Positions 7,709 through 20,486 of a stretch of 64,000 nucleotides of DNA are shown piece after piece; position 1 is the first letter of the stretch, and each line of letters begins with the position of its first letter. The DNA comes from Planctomycetaceae bacterium (lineage in GTDB: Bacteria > Planctomycetota > Planctomycetia > Planctomycetales > Planctomycetaceae): NCBI GenBank assembly GCA_021732845.1, contig JAKFUF010000011.1, positions 1 through 64,000 of the forward strand. The letters run 5' to 3'. The position numbers were made by a program, and so were the translations under genes. The notes below the pieces were generated by a model that ran no database searches, had not been told where the DNA came from, and was given only the letters and a program-made list of their open reading frames with translations.

Positions 7709-9051
7709 TCGGTTTTCAGATATTTGAGGACATCGTCATAGACCCCGCCTTCGTTGGAATACAGGGCATAGTTGCGGGCGGTGGCAAACCATTCCTGCGT
7801 GGTCGGCTTCAACTGCGCCGCCGACTGCTGCAGGTCGCGCGTTGTCAGTGGCGTGGGGATGCCCGTTTTCACCGCCTCCCGCAGCTTGTTTTCGACCGCC
7901 ACATCGACCACGGCCTTCAGATCCGCGCCGGAAAACCCCTTGGTCTTCTTGCCCAGCAGCTCAAAGTCGATGTCTTTCATCGGCTTGCCCCGGCAGTGCA
8001 GCCGCAGGATTCCCGAGCGGGAGGGAATGTCTGGCGGAGGCACAAACAGGATCCGGTCGAAGCGGCCGGGCCGGCGGAAGGCGGGATCGACATGCCACGG
8101 GGCATTGGTGGCGGCCAGAACCAGCACCCCTTCGTTGGAGGACGAAACTCCGTCCATTTCGGCGAGAAACTGGTTGATGAGATGCCGTCCGCCGCTGTTC
8201 TTCGAGTCGGTGCGGCGGCCGCCCAGGGCGTCGACTTCGTCAAAGAACAGGACGCAGGGGGCACTCTGGCGGGCCTGTTCAAAGAGTTTGTGCATCTGCC
8301 GCTCGCTGTTTCCGAGCCACATGTCGAGTACGTCGTTGATGCCAACCGGCAGAAAGCTGGCCTGGATTTCCCCCGCCGTGGCTCGCGCCAAATGAGTCTT
8401 GCCACAGCCCGGCGGACCATACATCAGGATCCCGCCGCCCACCGTCTTGCCATACGCCGCGTAGATCTCCGGGTGCATCAGGGGATAAATGATCTTGAGC
8501 CGAATCTCTTCTTTCAGCTCATCCATGCCTCCCACGTCGGCAAACTTGCTCTTGGGACGTTCGACCTCGGTGCCCGCCTCGTCATCGTCGTCGTCAAAGC
8601 GTTTGGAGCGCAGCCGGCCGTCGCTGACCTCCGCCCCCTCGCGGGCGTTGATGCCCAGCTTCGCCGCGAGCGCGGCGTCGGCAAGATCGGAGTCGGCCTC
8701 CATCGCCTTCTTGTACATGGCCACGGCCCGCTCGACATCACCCCGGCGCACCAACAGCCGGCAATGCAGCAGACTGGCTTCGGCGGGGGTGTCGCGGAGT
8801 TTGGCGAGGTCCTCGACGATCACCAGGGCCGCGGAGTCCTTTTCCTGATCAAAGAACGCCCGCGCCAGGCCGAACTTCAATTCCGTATTCTGCGGCGCAT
8901 TGGCCAGCGCCTCGCGAAACTCCGCCTCGGCCTCCTCGGGCTGGCCAAGATTCAGCAGCAGCTCCGCCAACGCCTTCCGCAACGGCAGACTGTCGGGCGA
9001 CTGCCGCAACGCCTCGCGCAGCGACTCCGCCGGATCGTTCTTTTTCGCCAC
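7705..9051 (-). CDS. AAA ATPase of the Cdc48/Vps4 type with N-terminal TPRs
   Basis: I start it at the GTG at 9051 (448 residues), because GAGGTG lies five bases upstream. The ATG at 9117 has no ribosome site and adds 22 atypical residues. Residues about 1-130 are TPR-like helices. Next comes an acidic linker (DDDDDEAGTE), then one AAA module: Walker A GPPGCGKT, Walker B VLFFDEVDA, and the second region of homology with arginine finger DPAFRRPGRFD. The sequence FADVGGMDELKEEI before the module is typical of p97/Cdc48/Vps4 relatives, which unfold or remodel proteins using ATP. It leads an operon with two TPR proteins, which likely supply or anchor substrates. One AAA module, rather than two, argues against a true Cdc48. 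Confidence 0.9.
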   Translation of the reverse strand: MAKKNDPAESLREALRQSPDSLPLRKALAELLLNLGQPEEAEAEFREALANAPQNTELKFGLARAFFDQEKDSAALVIVEDLAKLRDTPAEASLLHCRLLVRRGDVERAVAMYKKAMEADSDLADAALAAKLGINAREGAEVSDGRLRSKRFDDDDDEAGTEVERPKSKFADVGGMDELKEEIRLKIIYPLMHPEIYAAYGKTVGGGILMYGPPGCGKTHLARATAGEIQASFLPVGINDVLDMWLGNSERQMHKLFEQARQSAPCVLFFDEVDALGGRRTDSKNSGGRHLINQFLAEMDGVSSSNEGVLVLAATNAPWHVDPAFRRPGRFDRILFVPPPDIPSRSGILRLHCRGKPMKDIDFELLGKKTKGFSGADLKAVVDVAVENKLREAVKTGIPTPLTTRDLQQSAAQLKPTTQEWFATARNYALYSNEGGVYDDVLKYLKTE

Positions 9052-9335
9052 CGCAGCACCTCGTTTGGCCGGCCAGGAAATCTTGTGACCTGAGATTCGC
9101 CATTCTCTCCGGGACATGCAACCGCTGGCAAGGAGGGAGGAATGGCGGGCATAAACCGGAAGAGTGGCACAATCCGGCCACGCGGCAGATCTTTCGAAAT
9201 TTGCCGGATTGAATTCTCTGAACTTTCTACCGGGCTGCCGTCGTCTATAATGAAGTGCGTCTGTTGTGGATGCCGGTGCGCAGACATTCTGTCACACACC
9301 GGTGCCCGTCCGCGTGATCACGCTTGGATTTCACC

Positions 9336-12300
9336 ATGGCCAGTCCGTCGGAAGTCACCCCCCATGCCGGGAATTTTGTCGGCTCCGACGAGTACATCGC
9401 CTTCCAGTTGGGAAAAACGCAGAGCAACATCAAGTGGGCCGAAATCGGGGCCGCCCTGCTGTGGATCTCGATCGCCTTTTTCGCCTACCTGCTGTTCTTT
9501 GTAGTTTTTGACCAGTGGGTCATTCCCGGTGGCTTCAGCCTGGCTCCGCGGCTGGTAATGCTGGCACTCCTTGTGGGCGGCATCGGCTGGGCGGTCTGCC
9601 GGCATGTGCTGTTCCCCAGCGTCAAACAGGTGCATGAACTGTACGCCGCCCGCGTCCTGGAAAATGCCGATCCCGCGCTCAAAAGCGCGCTGCTGAACTA
9701 TGTCGACCTGCAACGGGCGGGGCAGACGCTGTCGCCAGCCGTGCAACGCGCGCTCGAAAAGCGGGCGGCAGTCACCCTGCACAAGAGCGATGTCGACCAG
9801 GCGGTCGACCGGCGGCCGTTGCTGCGGTTCGCGTATGTCCTCCTGGCGCTCGTGGCTCTGTTCGGGATCTACACCGTCCTGTCCCCCAAGGACGTGATGA
9901 CTTCCGTCAAACGGGCGCTGCTCCCTTCCACCACGCCGGTCGCCACGCAAACCCAGATCGCGGAAGTGACACCAGGTCATGTCACCATGGCGGCCCGCAA
10001 TCCGCTGGTGGTGGAAGCCGACATTCGCGGAAAAATTCCCGAGTCGGTGCAACTGATTTACACCACGGCCGATCGCAACATCCTGAACGAAGCGGTGGAG
10101 ATGCGGCAGATCGACCCCGCCCTGCCACGCTTCCGAGGCACGATTTCCAGCGACGGCGGCCGGGGCCTGATGCAGGATGTGACGTACCACGTGGTCGCCG
10201 GGGACACGCGGACGGAAGAGTATCACGCGACCGTCATTCAGCCGCCCTCCGCCAAGGTGAACGAGGTCGAATACGCGTATCTGCCCTACACGAAGCTCGA
10301 GCCACGAAAGATCCCCGGCGGCGCGATTGATGCGTGGGAAGGATCGACAGTCACCGTCCGAGCCACGACGAATGTGCCAGTCAAATCGGCCGTGCTGATC
10401 CTGACCGACAAGGAAGATTCGCACGCCAAGGGCGATGAGATTCCGCTGGCCGTAAAAGAGGGGACGAAGCTGGAAGGGCAGTGGACGCTCGGATTCCGCC
10501 GCGATGGCACCGCGCCGCGGTTCTACCACATCCAGGTGCGCACGGAAAAAGGCGAAACCGACCCCGACCCGACACACTATCCCGTCAAGCTGCGTCCGGA
10601 CCAGCCGCCCGAAGTCGTTTTGCTGACGCCGTCAGGGGACGTGCAGATGCCGGCCAACGGCACGCTGGCGATGTCGCTGCAGGCGGCCGATCCCGATTTC
10701 GGGCTCCGCTCGCTGACACTGCGGGCCGACCTGCCCGACGGACGCGAACCACTCAGCCAGCGGCTGTTCGAAGATCGCGAACTGGGAATGTCATTCAAGG
10801 GGTTGCACCTGTTCCCACTTCAGCGGTTGAAACTCAAATCCGGCGACAAACTCCAGGTGTGGATCGAAGCCAAGGATACGCGGCAGCCGACCGCCAATGC
10901 CCGCACCACGCCCAAGATCGAAATCACCCTGACGGATCCCGTCTCGCCGAAACAGGCCGCGGAAGAACTAGCCAAACAGCAGCAGAAGCAGGACGAACTG
11001 GCCAGCGCCGACATGCCCAAGGAGAACCCGGAAACACCGGATCAGCCGGAGAACGAACCGAAAGAACCCAAGTCCGACGATCCCATGCAGGATGACCAGG
11101 CCCCGCGCAAACCACCCGAGGCTGGCGAAAAACCCGGTCCAAAAAACACCGAGAATCCTCCCGAGGAGGAGCAGCCCGAGAACAAGGATCCACGGTCCGA
11201 CGAAGATGTTTTGAAGGAGTTGCTGGAAGACCAGCAGAAGAAACGGGACCAGCAAAAAGACGAGAACAATCCCCGGCCCGATCCAAATCAGCCCCAGCCT
11301 CCTCAAGAGAAGCCCCAGCGCGATCCCAATCCGCAGGGGGAGAACAAGCCCCAAAGCGGCAAGCCACAGTCCCAGCCGGGGAAATCCGAGGCTGGCAACG
11401 CAGGCGGCGCGGAGAATCCGCAAAACGGCGGATCGAAATCCACCGGGAAGGGCAACCAGGGAGCCCCCACAAAAACCCCGCAGAACTCCAAGCCGGGCGA
11501 GAGGCAACAGCCGGGTGCCAACAACCAACCAGGTGGAGAAGGGGAACCGAAGGAGCAGCCATCGGCCGACAAACCTTCGGAAAACTCGGCCGACGGGCAG
11601 CCGTCCTCGGCGGGTAAAAGCAACCCGCAAAAATCGGAAACCAAGAAATCAGAGAATGGCCGGCCTGACGCGCAGCCCGGCGCAGGGAAACAGGAATCGG
11701 ACCCATCGGGGGCCAAGCCCAACCCCGCGACAAAGAGCGAGAAAGAGCCTGGTTCCAAGCCAGAACAGCGTTCTGACGGGATGAACCCACCGGAAGGCGC
11801 GAGCGGGAATGCGGCCGAAAAAACGCCGATGCCGAATTCCGCCACCGGTACGGAAAAGAAGGACAGAGGCAAGGAGAAGGACGCAGAGAAAGCCGCAGAG
11901 ACATCCACCGAGAAAGCGGCAACGAAGCCCAGCGGAACGCCCGACAACACGGCTGCGGCCAAAGGCGGCGCGGAGAAAGCCAACTCGGGCGAGGCGGCGA
12001 AGTCCGATTCGCCGATGGGCATGCCGCCAGAACCAGCGGCCAAGCCCGGTAAGACGCCCGACAGCAAGGCCTCCTCCAGCCAGAAGCCGACCGAGTCTCC
12101 CAAGGGGGCCGCGGAGAACCAGCCTGGCGGGACCGAGAAGACCCCCGGTTCCAAGCCGGGCGAGACACCCAAGCCCGGTGACACCCCAATGCCCGGTGAT
12201 TCGCCGATGTCCGGCGAAAAGCCGGGTGACCCAGCCACGGCGGCCAAGCCGGATGCCGCGAAACCTGGCGAGAACACGACTGAAAAGAAGGGCACTGAAA

Positions 12301-14324
12301 CGACCGGTGCTGAAAAAGGTGGCGAAAAGAAAACCGGGGAAGAGAAGACTGGAGAAAAGAAGAATGGAGCGGGCAAGCCAAACGCCCAGAATGCCCCCAA
12401 GCCGGGCAATGCCCCCATGAATACGGGCGATAAACCGGCTGGAACCTCCGACAACAAGACTCCCGGAAAGACCGCCGAGAAGCCGATGGGTGAGAAGCCC
12501 AAGGGCAATTCGCCCATGCCGATGGAGAACGCCACGGGAGAGAAAACTGCGGGAGAGAAGGCTGCCGGCGAAAAAACGGCCGGGGAGAACGCCAAACCAG
12601 GCGACATGCCGGACGAAACAAAGGCCGATCAGCCTGGAAAAGCCGGTGAGGAAAAAGGCACGCCGGAGATGCCGCCCAAGCCACAGGCTGGTGGCCAGCC
12701 CGAAGATATGGCTGGCGGCAAAAACGAAGCGGGCGGCGGTCAAAAGGAAACCGATGACCCGGCCTCGCCCGAGCAAAAACCGGGCGGCGGCGACAAGGGC
12801 AAACCGACAGCGGGCAACAAGCCCGGTGCGAACGACGAGCCCGCGCAACCCGGCCAGGGAACCAAGCCTGCACGCCAGGATGACCAGGCGGCGGCACCGG
12901 GCGAGACCAATGGCATGGGCGAAGAGAAGCCCACCGAGGATTCTGAAAACGCCCGCGATGTGAAGGCCACTGGCGACGAGAAAGGCCCGGCCACCGGTTC
13001 GGAGAAGGCCGGCACGAACAACGCCCGGGCGAAGAATGATCTCCCGCGGAAGGACGACAAGCAGGGGGTCCGCAAGCCGGGTGATCCCGCACATCCGCCA
13101 GAAGACGGGAAGACGGAGGAGGGCCAGGCCGAGGGGGAAAAAGCCAAGAACGGCAAAAAGCCCGAGAACGCGAAGCCGGCTCCGGGCCAGTCCGGCGGTG
13201 CCAGTGACCAGGCCGAGCAGGCGAAACCAGCCAACGATCGCAAAACCGATCCCGATCGGTCCAACGACCCGGACGCCGAACGTCCGCATGACGACGCAAA
13301 AAACCCAGACCGGCCGCCGGAACGCAACGGCGGTCAGCCGGATGCCGGCAACGACAAACTCAAGGGCGAGGGCCGTAAGGGCGGGCAAAAATCCGAGAGC
13401 CCCATGGGTGGCGAAGCTGGTGGCAGCAAGGCTGCCGAGAAGGGAAACCAGGGCGGCCAGAACAAGGGGCCGGGCGACAAGTCGAATGAGCCCGGCACTG
13501 CCGACAAGGCCAATGGAAAAACCGGTGAAGCAGGCACTGAAAAGGGCAACGGCTCCACCGACAAACCCGGCGATTCCGGCTCCAAGCCCTCCACCGAAAA
13601 GGGCGGCAGCCAGGAATCCGAGAACGGCGGAAAGCCTGAGGGGGCAAGCGGAGAGAAGGGTGGCCAGCCAAATTCGAAACCCGGCCAGCCTGGTGGAAAC
13701 TCTGCCAAACCCCAGGACAATGGAACGCGGCAAGAGGGCAACCAGACAGACCAAGGGTCTCCCTCTAATGACAAGGGCGGTTCCCAGTCTGGCAAGGGTC
13801 AGGGCGGCGATGGCGCGCCCGCCCGTGGCAGCGACCCTGGCAACGAAAACATGTCCCGCAGCCTGAACAATGGCGGACGCGTCGACGGCCCGAACAAGGA
13901 CGCGGTCAACGAGGACTCGCCTCTGCCCCCCGAAGAGAACCTGCAGCGCAACCGGGATGCGTCCAACCTGGTCCTCAGCAAGCTCAAGGATCAATTGGAA
14001 CGCGGCGAGGTTGACCAGGATCTGCTCAAACGGCTGGGCTGGACGGAAGACAGGCTCGAGAACTTCGTCGAACGGATGGATCAGAAGATCAACGATCCCG
14101 GCGAAGACAACTCGCCCGAGGGCATCGCCCGCCGCAAGCGTTTCGAAGAATTCCTGCGTTCGCTCGAATTGACCGCCTCAACCAAACGCAAGAAAGCCGG
14201 CGACCGCGTCAACCGGCTCGGCCCAAACCTGCAGAACGATTCGCAGGTGCCCGCGGAGTTCCGGGAACAGTATGAGGCCTACACAAAAAGCCTCAGCAAG
14301 GAGAAGGCTGCGCCGAAGAAGTGA
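9336..14324 (+). CDS. giant DUF4175-like membrane protein with ~1000-residue disordered linker
   Basis: The protein has 1662 residues from the ATG at 9336 (an in-frame TTG lies four codons upstream). Membrane segments occur at about 30-55 and 60-80, with another near 165-185. Residues about 200-540 form a beta-rich probable extracytoplasmic region with motifs like those of planctomycete DUF4175 proteins. From about 545 to 1540 it is one long low-complexity chain of K, E, P, G, A, N, D and Q with recurring KPGE, EKPG, GEKT and AGGK units and almost no hydrophobic residues. A folded helical C-terminus follows (DRLENFVERMDQKINDPGE region). The coding strand is purine-rich throughout the linker. 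It is divergent from the AAA/TPR operon, 284 bases away. Function unknown; a surface or envelope-spanning tether is plausible. Confidence 0.85.
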   Translation: MASPSEVTPHAGNFVGSDEYIAFQLGKTQSNIKWAEIGAALLWISIAFFAYLLFFVVFDQWVIPGGFSLAPRLVMLALLVGGIGWAVCRHVLFPSVKQVHELYAARVLENADPALKSALLNYVDLQRAGQTLSPAVQRALEKRAAVTLHKSDVDQAVDRRPLLRFAYVLLALVALFGIYTVLSPKDVMTSVKRALLPSTTPVATQTQIAEVTPGHVTMAARNPLVVEADIRGKIPESVQLIYTTADRNILNEAVEMRQIDPALPRFRGTISSDGGRGLMQDVTYHVVAGDTRTEEYHATVIQPPSAKVNEVEYAYLPYTKLEPRKIPGGAIDAWEGSTVTVRATTNVPVKSAVLILTDKEDSHAKGDEIPLAVKEGTKLEGQWTLGFRRDGTAPRFYHIQVRTEKGETDPDPTHYPVKLRPDQPPEVVLLTPSGDVQMPANGTLAMSLQAADPDFGLRSLTLRADLPDGREPLSQRLFEDRELGMSFKGLHLFPLQRLKLKSGDKLQVWIEAKDTRQPTANARTTPKIEITLTDPVSPKQAAEELAKQQQKQDELASADMPKENPETPDQPENEPKEPKSDDPMQDDQAPRKPPEAGEKPGPKNTENPPEEEQPENKDPRSDEDVLKELLEDQQKKRDQQKDENNPRPDPNQPQPPQEKPQRDPNPQGENKPQSGKPQSQPGKSEAGNAGGAENPQNGGSKSTGKGNQGAPTKTPQNSKPGERQQPGANNQPGGEGEPKEQPSADKPSENSADGQPSSAGKSNPQKSETKKSENGRPDAQPGAGKQESDPSGAKPNPATKSEKEPGSKPEQRSDGMNPPEGASGNAAEKTPMPNSATGTEKKDRGKEKDAEKAAETSTEKAATKPSGTPDNTAAAKGGAEKANSGEAAKSDSPMGMPPEPAAKPGKTPDSKASSSQKPTESPKGAAENQPGGTEKTPGSKPGETPKPGDTPMPGDSPMSGEKPGDPATAAKPDAAKPGENTTEKKGTETTGAEKGGEKKTGEEKTGEKKNGAGKPNAQNAPKPGNAPMNTGDKPAGTSDNKTPGKTAEKPMGEKPKGNSPMPMENATGEKTAGEKAAGEKTAGENAKPGDMPDETKADQPGKAGEEKGTPEMPPKPQAGGQPEDMAGGKNEAGGGQKETDDPASPEQKPGGGDKGKPTAGNKPGANDEPAQPGQGTKPARQDDQAAAPGETNGMGEEKPTEDSENARDVKATGDEKGPATGSEKAGTNNARAKNDLPRKDDKQGVRKPGDPAHPPEDGKTEEGQAEGEKAKNGKKPENAKPAPGQSGGASDQAEQAKPANDRKTDPDRSNDPDAERPHDDAKNPDRPPERNGGQPDAGNDKLKGEGRKGGQKSESPMGGEAGGSKAAEKGNQGGQNKGPGDKSNEPGTADKANGKTGEAGTEKGNGSTDKPGDSGSKPSTEKGGSQESENGGKPEGASGEKGGQPNSKPGQPGGNSAKPQDNGTRQEGNQTDQGSPSNDKGGSQSGKGQGGDGAPARGSDPGNENMSRSLNNGGRVDGPNKDAVNEDSPLPPEENLQRNRDASNLVLSKLKDQLERGEVDQDLLKRLGWTEDRLENFVERMDQKINDPGEDNSPEGIARRKRFEEFLRSLELTASTKRKKAGDRVNRLGPNLQNDSQVPAEFREQYEAYTKSLSKEKAAPKK

Positions 14325-14435
14325 ACGAAGTCGACAGGCCTGGCAAGACGGTGCGGAAGTTGTACGGTCATCAATCAACCACGAATCGCTGGAAATCAGT
14401 GATCAATAGCGGGTTCTGCTTCTGGTCAGACTCTG

Positions 14436-14600
14436 GCCAACCGCCCCAACGGGGCGAGATTCATTGAACATCCGACAAACATCACGGGTTACGCCCCGAT
14501 TGGGGCTCCGTCGTTCGTCGTCATTGCACCCAGCGCACCGTTGGCGTTGACAACTTCGCCCTGGGCTATCGAATTCTGCCCCCTTGGGGCTGACGATGCG
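14436..14600. repeat. intergenic repeat with GCCCC/GGGGC palindromes
   Basis: This stretch contains CGCCCCAACGGGGCG (near 14442), CGCCCCGATTGGGGC (near 14491) and GCCCCCTTGGGGC (near 14577), each a short hairpin. Between them is a CCCAGCGCACCG / CCCTGGGCTAT pair. The regular spacing of similar palindromes marks it as a repeat element. The remaining parts of 14325-14739 show no gene. Confidence 0.6.
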
Positions 14601-14739
14601 ACACTCCGGGGTGTTGGGTTTCGGGCAAGCCCGCGCCATGAAAATACGTGGTTCCCTCTCGTTGCCCAGGTTCGGTCAGCATCTTGACGCGGGCTCTTAT
14701 TCTTTCTCGCTCTTTCACCGGTGGCCTGCATCAAAACGA

Positions 14740-14768
14740 AAGAGCCCGGCCAGTTGGGCCGGGCTCTT
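14740..14768 (-). terminator. terminator of the rpoBC operon
   Basis: A perfect 12-bp stem (AAGAGCCCGGCC, five-base loop, GGCCGGGCTCTT) lies 34 bases beyond the rpoC stop. On the minus strand it is followed by TTCGTTTT, giving a short U-tract. It fits intrinsic termination of the long ribosomal/RNA polymerase operon. Confidence 0.85.
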
Positions 14769-14801
14769 GTCATGGAATCAGAGTCTTGGCGTTCGCCGGA
14801 A

Positions 14802-19115
<4,314 letters not shown>

Positions 19116-19255
19116 GGTACTCTCCGTGTCTTTGGGCCTGCGGTGAGGGAAGAATTCGGCGTCCGTCCGACGTTTTGCGCGATGAGAGTCGGAGGCTCAT
19201 GGACCGAAAACTGATTGTGTTCACTGGATCTCGACTCAAATGTCCAACGGCATGG

Positions 19256-19759
19256 TCAACGCTCCTTGTCCCACTTGTCCCAGAGAAGAAAGCATCCCAG
19301 ATAAGTTCGGGCGAAGTCATCCTGCCGAATTCCACTCCAGTCGACGAAGGCCTGCTCGACCCGCCTGACAATTGCGAGGGCCTCCTGGCGTGTGAAAGAC
19401 TTTGACAAATTATAGTCCGCTTCGTGCCGGGCTTCCTGCAGATCGACAAACGTCTTGGCGACATTCATCAGCGTTGGCGGCATTGCCAAGGAGCCTTTCG
19501 CGCCAATTGCCCTCGGACAGTGACCAATCATGAATTCTCTCGACACTTTCCGCATTTCGGCATGGTTGTAAGTTCGGTTGATTCGCGCCAGCAAATGCCT
19601 GTCCTTGACGAATCTTCGTGACGCTTCAAATGTCAGCAGGTGAAAAATCGCATAGTAGGCCGAGGAAACTGCACGGCAGAGGCTGGCCTGCCGCGGACGT
19701 CGGGATTCTCGCATCGCAAGATGCTTCGCCTGCTTCAACAATTCCGCGTGCAGACTCAT
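19256..19759 (-). CDS. HEPN-domain protein inserted between rpoB and rpoC
   Basis: The start at 19759 is chosen because GAGGTG lies just upstream, overlapping the stop of the preceding gene (TGAGGTGCGAATG); an ATG 21 codons earlier would overlap that gene. The protein has 167 residues. SSAYYAIFH (about 32-40), the later EARHEADY, and an R-x6-H pair (R59, H66) match the HEPN fold. Many HEPN proteins are RNases and act as toxins or in defence, with R and H as catalytic residues. Others only bind nucleotides or partners. The tight coupling to the preceding gene suggests a two-component module such as toxin plus antitoxin. That assignment is inference. It would normally be co-transcribed with rpoBC. 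Confidence 0.82.
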   Translation of the reverse strand: MSLHAELLKQAKHLAMRESRRPRQASLCRAVSSAYYAIFHLLTFEASRRFVKDRHLLARINRTYNHAEMRKVSREFMIGHCPRAIGAKGSLAMPPTLMNVAKTFVDLQEARHEADYNLSKSFTRQEALAIVRRVEQAFVDWSGIRQDDFARTYLGCFLLWDKWDKER

Positions 19760-19766
19760 TCGCACC

Positions 19767-20414
19767 TCAGGCCGACTGTTCCGATGTGGTCCGGATTCGC
19801 ACATACGGCCAGCGGGTGACATTCATTTGCTTTAATGCAGTTCGTAGCTGGTCTTCCACCGTGTTGTAATTGTTCAAGAGCACGTCGTCCGCTGCCGCGG
19901 CATCATCGATTTCTGCCCAGATCCAGATACCGGGCTCGCCGGTCGAGTCGTAATCCGTGTCGATTCTCAGCCCGTTCACCCAGTCGGGAAACGTACCCTG
20001 CAGCCGGGATTCGAGTTCCTTTCCGATGACCAGCGCCTCGGGATCGCCAAATTTATCAGGCCGCAAGACCTCCAAAACACCCTGAAATGCCACACGTGCC
20101 TGCGTCCGGGAGGCCTCCGTGATTGAAGAGGCCGAACCGGGAGCCTGGGTGGCAGCCACGAAATCACGGACGCAATCTGCCAGCTTGCCCCGTTCCGCTC
20201 CTGTGAGGAAACTCCAGTCTCCCTCGTTGAAATTTGCCACAGCGTTAGGATTCAACCACTCCTCTGATCGCTGGAAAAATTTCTCATACTGGGTTGTGTC
20301 CAGTTTCGGGGAATCGACCGTGGCCTTGTTGGAGAGCCTTCTTGATGCGGCGCGGACGTTGGCCCAAAAAGGGGTGATTGCATCCACCACAGCAGCCATC
20401 GCGGAGGTCTCCAT
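19767..20414 (-). CDS. partner of the HEPN protein, unrecognised
   Basis: From the ATG at 20414 (GGGAGAG six to eight bases upstream) the protein has 215 residues. There is no signal peptide or membrane segment. The C-terminal 100 residues contain GIWIWAEIDD and end with RWPYVRIRT, a tail I associate with proteins encoded next to HEPN genes of the MSLHAELL type. The N-terminal half is helical and not recognised. It starts 73 bases after rpoB stops and ends seven bases before the HEPN start, so it should be transcribed with the RNA polymerase operon. A role as antitoxin or adaptor to the HEPN protein is possible but unproven. Confidence 0.75.
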   Translation of the reverse strand: METSAMAAVVDAITPFWANVRAASRRLSNKATVDSPKLDTTQYEKFFQRSEEWLNPNAVANFNEGDWSFLTGAERGKLADCVRDFVAATQAPGSASSITEASRTQARVAFQGVLEVLRPDKFGDPEALVIGKELESRLQGTFPDWVNGLRIDTDYDSTGEPGIWIWAEIDDAAAADDVLLNNYNTVEDQLRTALKQMNVTRWPYVRIRTTSEQSA

Positions 20415-20486
20415 CAAAACTCTCCCACAGACCCGCCACTGTGCCACGGTGTCAAATCACCGCGGCACAGTTTCCGTGATTCCACA

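Noticed and set aside
7705-9117. ATG at 9117 as start of the AAA ATPase
   Set aside because: No Shine-Dalgarno and 22 atypical residues; the GTG at 9051 has GAGGTG at the right distance.
11200-13900. Repetitive linker DNA of the DUF4175-like gene as a CRISPR or satellite array
   Set aside because: Repeat units are irregular, have no constant spacers, and the reading frame is kept throughout.
10924-13994. Two open frames of about 780-790 codons on the minus strand within the DUF4175-like gene
   Set aside because: They result from the purine-rich, stop-poor linker DNA; the products are R/P/S- or L/G/R-rich without start signals.
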